Below are positions 1 to 6,600 of a DNA stretch of 39,458 nt, piece by piece. How positions within the stretch are numbered: position 1 is the first letter of the stretch; every line of letters starts with the position of its first letter. The stretch is from a virus: IMG/VR virus record IMGVR_UViG_3300044655_000546, positions 1 through 39,458 of that record; one strand, given 5' to 3'. The notes beneath the pieces were generated by a model that saw only the letters and a program-made list of their open reading frames with translations, had not been told where the DNA came from and did no database searches. The translations under genes were made by a program, and so were the position numbers.

Positions 1-1
1 A

Positions 2-253
2 AAGATTCTGAAAGATCCCGAAGGTGTGAAGGTACCCAAGTCTGCTGCTGCAGCTTGTATGTTGGTAGCCAAGGCTTGCATGAGAATCGAGCGCGAAACC
101 TTCGCAGACTGGATGCTCTTCTGTGGACGTATGACCAAGGAGACTCAAGCGCTGTTTGCTCGGACCATCATGCGGGGTGACAAGCGAGCACTCGCGGCAA
201 CCAATAGGGAATTCGTGTCATGGGCTTCGTCGAACAGCTTCTTGTTCCAGTGA
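2..253 (+). CDS. C-terminus of probable MoxR-type AAA+ ATPase (5' truncated)
   Basis: The frame is open from the left edge, so only the last 83 codons are present and the start lies outside the window. No Walker motif is visible in this part. The tail ends ATNREFVSWASSNSFLFQ and resembles my memory of C-termini of phage AAA_5/MoxR-like ATPases, which are often followed by a VWA metallopeptidase gene. That partner type does lie downstream at 582-1751, separated by one small gene. Known role of such pairs: the ATPase remodels protein complexes with help from the VWA partner. The assignment rests on context and recalled resemblance, so it is an inference. Confidence 0.55.
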   Translation, partial: KILKDPEGVKVPKSAAAACMLVAKACMRIERETFADWMLFCGRMTKETQALFARTIMRGDKRALAATNREFVSWASSNSFLFQ

Positions 254-261
254 GGTGATGT

Positions 262-579
262 ATGAAGAAGGAAGTCTACGGCAGGCTTAGCCTGAGTTGG
301 GGTGGGAATGTCGTCCTGCCCCTTGAACAAGCACATAAGGTACAGGCGATTCTCGCTCAGTATGGGATAGGTATCGGTGATGCGTATAGGCAGGATGAAC
401 CAAACATCAAGTACATCATGGACTACAAAACTCCTGATGTGACCGTGACTTCCTTCCCTGAGTATGACTGTACCGGGCTTACACCCAAGCAAATAACAGA
501 CTGGGAACAATCCGTGCGTACCTCACAAGGAGATACGTTCCTCTCACCACAACAATTCATAGCGATACAAGGAGAATGA
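262..579 (+). CDS. hypothetical phage protein, 105 aa
   Basis: This is a soluble protein with no membrane segment, and I do not recognise its family. The start ATG at 262 is preceded by a GAGGTGAT ribosome-binding site. It lies between the putative AAA+ ATPase and the VWA metallopeptidase and overlaps the reach of the next gene's start, so it is probably co-translated with both. It may belong to the same complex, but nothing in the sequence proves that. Confidence 0.75.
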   Translation: MKKEVYGRLSLSWGGNVVLPLEQAHKVQAILAQYGIGIGDAYRQDEPNIKYIMDYKTPDVTVTSFPEYDCTGLTPKQITDWEQSVRTSQGDTFLSPQQFIAIQGE

Positions 580-581
580 CG

Positions 582-1751
582 ATGAACAAGCTGACATCAG
601 AGCAACGCGTACAGCGTGCTCATGTTCGAATGATGGCGCACAAAGCTACGGTAGCCTTCTCATCTATTCTGATGGTTGGTAGGACTGATGTGACTGAGGA
701 GTGCCCTACGGCTTACACCAATGGGCGTGATGTGACCTACGGTAAGGCGTTCGTTGAAGGGTTGGAGGACAAGGAGCTAAACGCTGTGATCCTGCATGAG
801 AATCTGCACAAGGTCTATCAGCATCACTGGCTCTGGAAACATCTGTGGAAGGAGAACGCTCGCCTTGCCAATATCTCTGCAGACTATGTGATCAACCTTG
901 AAATTTTAGACATGTCTAAAAAATACCCCGACTTCATCGAGCTTCCTAAGATAGCGCTTGTTGATGAGAAGTTTCGCGGTATGAGCACGCAAGAGGTCTT
1001 CGATAAGCTCAAGGAAGGCGGTAAGGGTCAGGACCAAGGTGGCGAGAACGGTGAGGGCGCTGAAGGGTTTGATATCCATGACTTCAGTGATCTGAGTGCT
1101 GAAGAGCAGGAGGTTCTGAGTAAGGAGATCGAGCAAGCTGTACGACAGGGTGCGCTTCTTGCAGGGAAGATGGCAGGTGATCAGCATCGCTCATTCGATG
1201 ATTTGATGAAGCCCAAGGTGGACTGGCGTGAGCAGTTGCGTGAGTTCATGTCTGCAGTGAGCACGGGTAAGGATGACTCAACATGGCGTAGACCTAGCCG
1301 ACGTTGGCTTGCGCAGGACATTTACATGCCATCAACAATCTCTGAGTCTATGGGGCCTCTGCTTGTGGCTGTAGATACGTCAGGATCTATTCAGGATAGA
1401 CAACTAGCTTCATTCCTCTCCGAGATCATCGGCATTTGCGAAAGTGTTACGCCGGAGGCATTGCACCTGATTGAAGTGGATGCTAAAGTGCAAGAACATC
1501 AAGTTTATGACCGAGAGAACTTCGGCTCCTTGATGTGCAAGCGTTCATTCAAGGGTGGTGGCGGTACGGATATGCGCCAGATCTTCTCGTTCATTGAAGA
1601 ACGGAACATCAAACCCGAGGCTGTTGTTGTCCTTACGGATGGATACACACCGTGGCCATCGTCGCTTTCTGTTCCGACGTTGTGGGCCATTACTGAGCGA
1701 GATATCACGGCTCCGGTAGGTTCGTCTGTTTACCTTGAGATTGATGCGTGA
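582..1751 (+). CDS. DUF2201-type putative metallopeptidase with VWA-like domain
   Basis: The protein has 389 residues. Near residues 72-76 lies HENLH, an HExxH zinc-metallopeptidase motif, followed by ISADYVIN, typical of the DUF2201 N-terminal domain. After a Gly/Glu-rich linker (about residues 145-170), the C-terminal half is VWA-like, with a DTSGS MIDAS motif at about residue 265 and a later LTDG. Known families of this layout pair with MoxR AAA+ ATPases, and a probable one ends at 253. Start choice: AAGGAG (569-574) sits one base from the ATG at 576 but seven bases from the ATG at 582, so 582 is preferred. The substrate is unknown. It could be an active protease or a protein-interaction adaptor that has kept the fold. 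Confidence 0.85.
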   Translation: MNKLTSEQRVQRAHVRMMAHKATVAFSSILMVGRTDVTEECPTAYTNGRDVTYGKAFVEGLEDKELNAVILHENLHKVYQHHWLWKHLWKENARLANISADYVINLEILDMSKKYPDFIELPKIALVDEKFRGMSTQEVFDKLKEGGKGQDQGGENGEGAEGFDIHDFSDLSAEEQEVLSKEIEQAVRQGALLAGKMAGDQHRSFDDLMKPKVDWREQLREFMSAVSTGKDDSTWRRPSRRWLAQDIYMPSTISESMGPLLVAVDTSGSIQDRQLASFLSEIIGICESVTPEALHLIEVDAKVQEHQVYDRENFGSLMCKRSFKGGGGTDMRQIFSFIEERNIKPEAVVVLTDGYTPWPSSLSVPTLWAITERDITAPVGSSVYLEIDA

Positions 1752-2101
1752 AGGCTTCCAAAAGATCTAAGTGGGCGTATCCGTATCACATGCTCCATGA
1801 GGTGTGCTACTACAATGGATACGGTGTAGACCATTTAGAGAAGGTGGTACATGAAGAGTACCCCAAGGAGGCCATCATGCAGTTAGAGCTAGGGCCACGT
1901 ATACGGATTGAACGCTTCGATAATGAGTATTCAATCTACGATATGTGCGATGCGACTACGAACTTTGTACGCAAACTGCCTCTATGGATGGAGGAGAGCG
2001 TATCCCTGCTACTTCTAGTTGAGTCAGGGGAAGAGGTTAAGAACGTGGGCTACCGTTACAACAGCAGTGTGTTCTACCTAGACAGACGAGGATTGCTATG
2101 A
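1748..2101 (+). CDS. hypothetical protein, 117 aa, GTG start
   Basis: The GTG start overlaps the TGA of the VWA gene (GTGA), which implies translational coupling. The protein is soluble and mixed-charge, with several Tyr residues near the N-terminus (Y12, Y21, Y22, Y25). I do not recognise a family. The next gene follows with an ATGA overlap. A position directly downstream of the VWA gene suggests co-expression with it. Confidence 0.75.
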   Translation: MKASKRSKWAYPYHMLHEVCYYNGYGVDHLEKVVHEEYPKEAIMQLELGPRIRIERFDNEYSIYDMCDATTNFVRKLPLWMEESVSLLLLVESGEEVKNVGYRYNSSVFYLDRRGLL

Positions 2102-2346
2102 CCGAAGAAGAGTCGAGCACAGAGGATCAACAGATGTATGACGCACTGAATGAGCTGTTCATTGGTATACCTGCAGACGAGGTGTTGACTATGGTTGGGC
2201 AGTTCCTCGTTGATGTCTTTACGGATGACATTCTCCCCGACAGTGGGGCGAAGAGCACGGACAGGGAGTTCCTAATGTATCTACATTGGCTTAGGCAAAT
2301 GTATGAAGTGAATAAACCTATTAACCAATCAGGAGTACTCCATTGA
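2098..2346 (+). CDS. hypothetical acidic protein, 82 aa
   Basis: The start overlaps the previous stop in an ATGA and is preceded by GAGG. The N-terminus is strongly acidic (TEEESSTEDQQ) and the rest looks helical. There is no recognisable domain. It belongs to a chain of small coupled genes that runs to position 8264. Confidence 0.7.
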   Translation: MTEEESSTEDQQMYDALNELFIGIPADEVLTMVGQFLVDVFTDDILPDSGAKSTDREFLMYLHWLRQMYEVNKPINQSGVLH

Positions 2347-2528
2347 GCGAAATAACTGAAGAGACAGCATTGTGCAAAAAGTGTGGAGAGGAGCACCGCA
2401 TTGACCGATACAGGGATCTCCACTTTTATGTTTGCCCGATTGCGAACCGAGTGCTCCTAGTGAATGACAAGGATGAGGTTGTCAGGGAGAGTCGGACGTA
2501 TGGGGAAGATGAATACGGAGAGTTCTGA
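2343..2528 (+). CDS. small putative zinc-binding protein, 61 aa, TTG start
   Basis: The start is TTG at 2343, overlapping the preceding TGA and preceded by AGGAG at a good distance. Cysteines form CKKCGEEH and later YVCP, a partial zinc-ribbon arrangement (CxxC, His, Cys). Small zinc ribbons in phages often bind host polymerase or nucleic acid, but no specific role is visible here. Confidence 0.65.
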   Translation: MSEITEETALCKKCGEEHRIDRYRDLHFYVCPIANRVLLVNDKDEVVRESRTYGEDEYGEF

Positions 2529-2728
2529 TGGGATCGCACTCATTTGCTTTTCTGCCTTTCGATTACACAAGATGCCAAGGTGAGGGATGCACAGGACGAG
2601 AACACTGTGCCCGGTATAAGCAAATAGAGAAAGACAAGGAAGTCACTGAGCCCTATCGAGGGAGCTACACAGCAACTTTGATTGATCGAGAAACCGATAG
2701 ATGCACGATGAGGATTGAACTGACATGA
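2528..2728 (+). CDS. small Cys-rich protein, 66 aa
   Basis: The ATG shares its first base with the last base of the upstream TGA, and GGAGAG lies upstream. Three cysteines and a His cluster in the segment CQGEGCTGREHC (residues about 16-27), consistent with a metal-binding knuckle. The function is unknown. It is the second of three Cys-rich small proteins in 2343-3827. Confidence 0.65.
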   Translation: MGSHSFAFLPFDYTRCQGEGCTGREHCARYKQIEKDKEVTEPYRGSYTATLIDRETDRCTMRIELT

Positions 2729-3048
2729 AGCGAATACTCTGGTCTTTGTATTTTCTGGTGGTCACGTTGCCTTGCTATTCAACGATTGTCTGGGGTCCGT
2801 ATGGAATGACCAACGTCGAGCCGACGAGCAATGGCTACACGATCACTAACCTGAATGGTGGCGGAACTACCGTCATTGAACGTAATGCTACTGGCTATAG
2901 CATTATCAGCCCGAGAGGGGTCACCGTGATTGATATGCAGGGAGAAGACCGACTGCCTCCTGTCCTACCGATCTACGATGCACCCGAGCCCTACCGAGGG
3001 GACAACAGCATGTGCTGTTCGAATCCCCCCTGCTTAAGCAACTGTTAA
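2725..3048 (+). CDS. predicted secreted protein, 107 aa, signal peptide
   Basis: The N-terminus MKRILWSLYFLVVTLPCYS is a classical signal peptide (Lys/Arg followed by about 14 hydrophobic residues). The mature part is Gly/Thr-rich with a loosely repeated strand pattern (GYTITNLNGGG, GYSIISPRG). It ends in a Cys-rich tail (CCSNPPCLSNC) that could form disulfides in the periplasm. Cys17 follows LP, which does not fit a standard lipobox. It starts an apparent envelope-directed trio with the genes at 3326 and 3407. A superinfection-exclusion role is possible but only inferred. Confidence 0.7.
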   Translation: MKRILWSLYFLVVTLPCYSTIVWGPYGMTNVEPTSNGYTITNLNGGGTTVIERNATGYSIISPRGVTVIDMQGEDRLPPVLPIYDAPEPYRGDNSMCCSNPPCLSNC

Positions 3049-3068
3049 GTTTTTATTAGGAGATGAAT

Positions 3069-3326
3069 ATGACTATCAAAATCTATACCGATATCCCTGT
3101 TCCCGCTAGCACACGAGCTGATCGTATGCGTAAGTACCCCATAGTTGAACTGCACGTTGGAGAGTGCTTCATCGTTCCTGTTGAGGAGCTTCCGCCCAAG
3201 GGGATCGGCTCCATCAGAGCTGCTGTACATGCGTATAGAAGAAGTAAGGATGCGTCAGCTAAGAGCAAGAAGTTCGTAGTTCGTGAGATCAACCACGGTG
3301 ATGTAGGCGTCTGGAGGATTGCCTAA
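3069..3326 (+). CDS. hypothetical protein, 85 aa
   Basis: TAGGAG at 3057-3062 is six bases from the ATG at 3069 and directly abuts the ATG at 3063, so 3069 is chosen. The protein is soluble and basic at its C-terminus (RRSKDASAKSKK). The family is not recognised. Its TAA shares a base with the next micro-gene's ATG. Confidence 0.7.
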   Translation: MTIKIYTDIPVPASTRADRMRKYPIVELHVGECFIVPVEELPPKGIGSIRAAVHAYRRSKDASAKSKKFVVREINHGDVGVWRIA

Positions 3327-3397
3327 TGAGTGAGCCGGAATGGGTGGCTATGCTTGTCCTTATGTTTGTTGCGTGGGCTTACCTCGCAGGTTGCTAG
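3326..3397 (+). CDS. predicted 23-aa membrane microprotein
   Basis: The reading frame starts with ATG at 3326 (overlapping the upstream TAA) and ends in TAG at 3395-3397. It follows a strong GGAGG at 3313-3317 with 8-base spacing. The product is a short acidic head (MSEPEW) followed by one hydrophobic helix ending in AYLAGC, so a single-pass membrane peptide is likely. The good ribosome-binding site and tight packing between two genes support expression, but so short a frame could also be a leader. Confidence 0.5.
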   Translation: MSEPEWVAMLVLMFVAWAYLAGC

Positions 3398-3406
3398 GAG
3401 ATTGAT

Positions 3407-3610
3407 ATGAAGAAGATTGCTAGTTTTGGTGAGTTTGTTCGTGATACGTGGGCGCTGTGGGCGCTGATGTTCAGCGGGGGTGTAGGTCTTTTGCTATATG
3501 TAACCGCCCCGCCCTCTGTAACCCTCGACGCCAAGCATTGGGAGTGCACCATGACCCGCCCGGATGGACTGGGCGCTAAGTGTTTGGAATACGTTTACAA
3601 GGGGAAATAG
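3407..3610 (+). CDS. small single-pass membrane protein, 67 aa
   Basis: TAGGAG precedes the ATG. A hydrophobic segment (about residues 17-33, ALMFSGGVGLLLYVTAP) is flanked by a short N-terminal and a longer C-terminal polar part with two Cys. Topology and function are unknown. Together with 2725-3048 and 3326-3397 it forms a cluster of envelope-directed small genes. Confidence 0.7.
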   Translation: MKKIASFGEFVRDTWALWALMFSGGVGLLLYVTAPPSVTLDAKHWECTMTRPDGLGAKCLEYVYKGK

Positions 3611-3611
3611 G

Positions 3612-3827
3612 ATGAAGGTATGCCCTGAATGCAAAGCAAAAGCCCGGCGGTTCATGGTGTTCGCGCAGAGGCAAATCAGTTATCTATCTGATGAAGAGGG
3701 TAATAGTTACGGACTGATTGATATGTACGACGAGGATACAGCATCCACAGATGCTGTTAAGTGCATGGCCTGCCTACACATTATGAGGTGGGATGACCTG
3801 ATAGAGGTAGAAGATGAACGGGAATAA
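3612..3827 (+). CDS. small putative zinc-ribbon protein, 71 aa
   Basis: The start is the ATG at 3612, one base after the upstream TAG and preceded by AAGGGGA; a longer frame beginning at 3564 would overlap the membrane gene. The sequence has CPEC near the N-terminus and CMAC about 45 residues later, the two CxxC pairs of a zinc ribbon. Its partner is unknown. It overlaps the next gene by 14 bases. Confidence 0.7.
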   Translation: MKVCPECKAKARRFMVFAQRQISYLSDEEGNSYGLIDMYDEDTASTDAVKCMACLHIMRWDDLIEVEDERE

Positions 3828-4044
3828 ACTAAAAGGTCGTCCGTTCAGGGATGAGGACATTCAGATCATTGTGGAGGAAGTCGAGTTTCTAATGAATGGT
3901 GGTTATCGTTCTAACGACAGGAAGCAAATCCTTGAAGGACTCGAAGTGGCCCTTGATGGATCGGACAGGGACGAGTGGAAACGATGGACAGGGATGCAGT
4001 TGCGTAGCGTGATTGACGATCTCTTTTATTTGGGGACACCGTGA
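3814..4044 (+). CDS. hypothetical protein, 76 aa
   Basis: This is a soluble, charged, probably helical protein. The start at 3814 has AGAGG upstream inside the previous gene. I do not recognise the family. It ends in a TGA that overlaps the next start. Confidence 0.65.
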   Translation: MNGNKLKGRPFRDEDIQIIVEEVEFLMNGGYRSNDRKQILEGLEVALDGSDRDEWKRWTGMQLRSVIDDLFYLGTP

Positions 4045-4331
4045 TGAACATCGAAGACAAAATTGATACATGGGCGGAAGAGGCAGCTAATGCTCTTAAG
4101 AAAACAGGCGGAGTGATGAGTAAGAACAATGGAGGCCCGGCGTTTCCAATAGTTGCTAGCAGTTTGGAACATGTCTGCGTTTCTGGCATGACTCTTCGAG
4201 ATTACTTTGCAGCCAAGGCGATGCAGGGGTTCGTTAATGAGCTTGGTTCTGCTGACTACGAAAAGGAGTTCGCAAAAATATCATACCTCATGGCAGATGC
4301 CATGCTCGCTGAACGGGAGAAAGATATATGA
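4044..4331 (+). CDS. conserved phage protein of the GGPAFP / GMTLRDYFAA type, 95 aa
   Basis: The segment NNGGPAFP followed by GMTLRDYFAAKAM is a hallmark of a small-protein family found in many phages of Gram-negative hosts; its function is unknown. The C-terminal half looks helical (ADAMLAEREK). The ATG at 4044 overlaps the upstream TGA. A GTG at 4041 is possible but is closer to the GGGG ribosome-binding site. Calling it a conserved phage protein is secure; a role is not. Confidence 0.75.
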   Translation: MNIEDKIDTWAEEAANALKKTGGVMSKNNGGPAFPIVASSLEHVCVSGMTLRDYFAAKAMQGFVNELGSADYEKEFAKISYLMADAMLAEREKDI

Positions 4332-4549
4332 ACGCACCGAAGAAGATCTGGTTGTCTAGGCACATGGAATGGGAGGATGTCGAAAAACAGTCGGAAGAAG
4401 ATATCGCTTATGTTCGCGAGGATACAGCCCTTGGGTTGGTTGAGGCGTTGGAGTTCGCAAAAGTTTGGACTAATCAGCGCATTTTTATACAGGCCGTGAA
4501 ACCGAAGATCGAAGCCGCGCTGAAAGCGATGGAGGAAACCAATGAATAA
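4328..4549 (+). CDS. conserved phage protein, APKKIW family, 73 aa (paralog A)
   Basis: It opens with NAPKKIWLS and contains YVRED...LVEALE, the pattern of a common phage small-protein family of unknown function. It is a paralog of the gene at 6597-6848: both start APKKIW, share a 20-base identical stretch encoding GLVEALE, and end in AALKA-EE. It is coupled to its neighbours by ATGA-type overlaps. Confidence 0.75.
   Translation: MNAPKKIWLSRHMEWEDVEKQSEEDIAYVREDTALGLVEALEFAKVWTNQRIFIQAVKPKIEAALKAMEETNE
4433..4452 (+). repeat. 20-base identical repeat within paralog A
   Basis: Identical to 6705-6724. It encodes the GLVEALE core of the APKKIW family in both paralogs. Confidence 0.85.
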
Positions 4550-4877
4550 CGACAAAGAACTCCTAGAACTCGCGGCGAAAGCGGCGGGGATTGAGATTGA
4601 GTTAGGCCATTTTGGGCCTAGCAAGTCTTTTTTCATTGTTGAAGATGGGAGACTAAAAGAACAGTGGAATCCATTAAAGGATGATGCTCAGGCTCTGCGC
4701 CTTGCTGTGAAGTTGCAAATTTATTTCATGGTTGTGCCGGAAGAAAACCAAGTCAATTCAAGGATACGAAACGGGATGCGATCTTATTGGTTAGAAAAAC
4801 TTGATGACGATCCCTATGCAGCAACTCGTAGAACCATTGTCCGTGCAGCGGCTGCGATTGGTAGGGGGATGGAATGA
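4542..4877 (+). CDS. ABA-sandwich-like phage protein, 111 aa
   Basis: The central segment WNPLKDDAQALRLAVKL matches the core signature of the small phage family often called phage ABA sandwich (usual form WNPL-DDGDALRLAVKL). Its function is unknown. The C-terminus AAIGRGME is duplicated in a 13-codon remnant at 5185-5226. GGAGGA lies five bases before the ATG. The family assignment is from memory of the motif. Confidence 0.75.
   Translation: MNNDKELLELAAKAAGIEIELGHFGPSKSFFIVEDGRLKEQWNPLKDDAQALRLAVKLQIYFMVVPEENQVNSRIRNGMRSYWLEKLDDDPYAATRRTIVRAAAAIGRGME
4857..4877 (+). repeat. direct repeat copy 1 (gene-end / ribosome-binding cassette)
   Basis: These 21 bases, ending in the TGA at 4875-4877, differ by one base from 5206-5226. 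They encode the C-terminus IGRGME and also carry the AGGGGG ribosome-binding site of the next gene. Confidence 0.8.
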
Positions 4878-5188
4878 GAAAGACAAATCTAAAAGGTCCG
4901 TGGTATGCCGTACAGCCATATGAATGTGCTGGATGGTGGGTTATAGCTACAGACCCCGAAGGAAATGACACAGTTGATGAAAGTGGGGACGGAGGTTTTG
5001 AAAAAGAAACAGCTCACCTAATCGCCGCCGCGCCTGAGATGTATGCCGAGCTTGAAGCGGCCATGAACGTGTTCAGGTTTTACCAAGGACACCATGCAGC
5101 CAAGGGTCATTCAGAGAAAGAGCAGACCAACAAGCAATACGCAGACAGGATTGCAAAAGTCTTAGCCAAAGCCAGAGGTGAAGCATGA
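4874..5188 (+). CDS. conserved phage protein, LIAAAPEMY family, 104 aa
   Basis: It contains AHLIAAAPEMYAELEAA, the hallmark of a very common phage small-protein family of unknown function. The N-terminal half (PWYAVQPY, GWWVIATDPEGN) is beta-like and the C-terminal half is helical and charged. An ATGA overlap and AGGGGG ribosome-binding site link it to the upstream gene. Confidence 0.75.
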   Translation: MRKTNLKGPWYAVQPYECAGWWVIATDPEGNDTVDESGDGGFEKETAHLIAAAPEMYAELEAAMNVFRFYQGHHAAKGHSEKEQTNKQYADRIAKVLAKARGEA

Positions 5189-5226
5189 GTAACGCAACCG
5201 CTGAGATTGGCAGGGGGATGGAATGA
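5185..5226 (+). pseudogene. 13-codon gene remnant between two genes
   Basis: A frame from ATG 5185 to TGA 5226 encodes MSNATAEIGRGME. Its last six residues and DNA match the end of the ABA-sandwich-like gene (4542-4877) in the same frame. I infer it is the fused start and end of a deleted gene copy, kept because it supplies the ribosome-binding site and overlapping start for the gene at 5223. It could also be a functional leader peptide. Confidence 0.55.
5206..5226 (+). repeat. direct repeat copy 2 (gene-end / ribosome-binding cassette)
   Basis: Matches 4857-4877 at 20 of 21 bases and precedes the ATG at 5223 in the same way as copy 1 precedes the ATG at 4874. Confidence 0.8.
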
Positions 5227-5492
5227 AATTTAGAAAGAAGCCCGTAGTGATTGAGGCTACGCAATGGTTCAAAGACGGCGATCATCCTGCTGTAAAGCGT
5301 TCACTTGGTACAACGTCATCGGCAATAAGCCCCGGAATTCTTTATCGGTCCAAGGATTTTTACGTCAAGACCCTTGAAGGAAACATGAAAGTCACCCCCG
5401 GAGACTGGATCATCACTGGAGTTAAAGGCGAACACTACCCATGCAAGCCCGACATATTCGAGGCGACCTATGAGCCTGCGGAGGAAGCATGA
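5223..5492 (+). CDS. conserved phage protein, MKFRKKPVVIEA family, 89 aa
   Basis: The N-terminus MKFRKKPVVIEATQW and the C-terminal PGDWIITGVKGEHYPCKPDIF define a widespread phage and prophage small-protein family with no established function. It is probably a compact beta-rich protein. Full length is present: the final FEATYEP is the usual end. Its start overlaps the remnant frame (ATGA). Confidence 0.8.
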   Translation: MKFRKKPVVIEATQWFKDGDHPAVKRSLGTTSSAISPGILYRSKDFYVKTLEGNMKVTPGDWIITGVKGEHYPCKPDIFEATYEPAEEA

Positions 5493-5986
5493 CTACCGCA
5501 ACCGAACTGCTGAGACGGGCGCTTGAGACTATGCAATGCACTTGCAAAAAATGCAGGGAATTAAGAGAAGACATCCGCGCTTTCCTCGCTGCCGAGTCAG
5601 AAGCGAAGCCAATGTGTGAACTTGCCAGAGCTTGCAACCTAGCGGGGATCGACTACAAGGACTTTCTTAGGATCAAAGCATATATGCCTGTCCCGTCCAT
5701 ACCCTCGCCATCAAGAATGGCCGATGGAGCTGATGCAAATCAAACGGTTTTTATCAAAAACGAGGAAGCTGATAGATCTGAGGAGGAAGAATTCCTCGCC
5801 GCCGAGCCAGAAGCGGAGCCTGTGGCGTGGGGCGAAGAATTTGAAACTGTAGAGGTAGCGTCATTTTATTTAGAGGGATGGTACACGCTTAAACTTTTGA
5901 GAGAACTTATAGATCAGATAGATAGGTTGAACGCTATGAATAAGAGGCAACTTAAGAAAGCGATGGGGAAGGCAGATGAAAAATAA
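5489..5986 (+). CDS. conserved phage protein, LAAEPEAEPVAW type, with internal 70-codon insertion
   Basis: The N-terminus (MTTATELLRRALE...DIRAFLAAE) and the phrase EAEPVAWG belong to a common phage small-protein family of unknown function. Here the family phrase occurs twice, FLAAESEAKP and FLAAEPEAEP, 70 codons apart, with unrelated sequence between (including a Pro/Ser-rich stretch). At DNA level the two copies are 29-base direct repeats with three mismatches (5582-5610, 5792-5820). I infer an in-frame insertion between repeats. A CTCKKC cysteine cluster is near the N-terminus. It overlaps the next gene by 11 bases. Confidence 0.7.
   Translation: MTTATELLRRALETMQCTCKKCRELREDIRAFLAAESEAKPMCELARACNLAGIDYKDFLRIKAYMPVPSIPSPSRMADGADANQTVFIKNEEADRSEEEEFLAAEPEAEPVAWGEEFETVEVASFYLEGWYTLKLLRELIDQIDRLNAMNKRQLKKAMGKADEK
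5582..5610 (+). repeat. 29-base imperfect direct repeat, copy 1
   Basis: Matches 5792-5820 with three mismatches, exactly 210 bases apart and in frame, inside one gene. It marks the left border of a probable insertion. Confidence 0.8.
5792..5820 (+). repeat. 29-base imperfect direct repeat, copy 2
   Basis: Right-hand partner of 5582-5610. The sequence that follows (PVAWG) is the normal continuation of this protein family. Confidence 0.8.
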
Positions 5987-6257
5987 ATATGCTGATCCTG
6001 TGGCGTGGACAAGTCAAGATGAACTGAACGCATTAGGAACAGACGTTACTTGCTATATGTATTCAGAACCAATGATAGGCGAAAACAATATCCCCCTCTA
6101 CACCAGACCTTCGCAATCAAGAAAGCCGATGACGGAGGAGGAGATTAAAGCCGAAGCACAATCGGAGAAGTTTAATCGTTGTGACGCGATAGTTTTCGCC
6201 GCTGGCATCCGTTTCGCAGAAAAGCACCACGGGATAGGAGGGGATGACAATGGGTAA
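5976..6257 (+). CDS. conserved phage protein, PVAW/PLYT type, 93 aa
   Basis: It starts MKNKYADPVAWTSQDEL and contains NIPLYTRPS then MTEEEIKA, the order seen in a common phage protein family (PVAW ... PLYT ... LTEEEI) of unknown function. Its opening CCTGTGGCGTGG block repeats a block in the preceding gene (from about 5819), so the two genes may have exchanged or inherited the same module. Confidence 0.75.
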   Translation: MKNKYADPVAWTSQDELNALGTDVTCYMYSEPMIGENNIPLYTRPSQSRKPMTEEEIKAEAQSEKFNRCDAIVFAAGIRFAEKHHGIGGDDNG

Positions 6258-6600
6258 CTACGCATACAAACATGAGGAGGACAAGATCATCAAGGAGTGG
6301 TATCCCAAGGAGGGGCTTCCCGGTGCTGTGTTGAGACTTCAACTGGCGGGGTATAAACGGACGAACGGCTCGGTAAGGCAGAGGGCACACCTGCTGAAGC
6401 TCAAGTCACCTTACTGCATGAGGAACATAGGACCGACCCTACCCCCGACCATTAGCAAATGGAACCCCAAGTGGGACGCGCCCTACGCTAAAGCCCAAGA
6501 CCTTATCAGTCAGGGAGTCACGGTATCCAATGCCTGTCGCATGGCAGGGATAGAGCGGAGTTTGTATTACACGATTCGTAAAGCGAAGGAGGGGAAATGA
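6250..6600 (+). CDS. probable DNA-binding protein with two helix-turn-helix-like regions, 116 aa
   Basis: The N-terminal part (EDKIIKEWYPKEG ... RTNGSVRQRAHLLKLK) has the Trp, Gly and RT-x-x-SV spacing of Myb/GcrA-like DNA-binding helices. The C-terminal part (GVTVSNACRMAGIERSLYYTIRK) reads as a second helix-turn-helix of the resolvase/transposase type. A regulatory or DNA-recognition role is inferred. AGGAGG at 6236-6241 favours the ATG at 6250 over 6244. It is the only clear regulator candidate in the small-gene block. Confidence 0.65.
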   Translation: MGNYAYKHEEDKIIKEWYPKEGLPGAVLRLQLAGYKRTNGSVRQRAHLLKLKSPYCMRNIGPTLPPTISKWNPKWDAPYAKAQDLISQGVTVSNACRMAGIERSLYYTIRKAKEGK

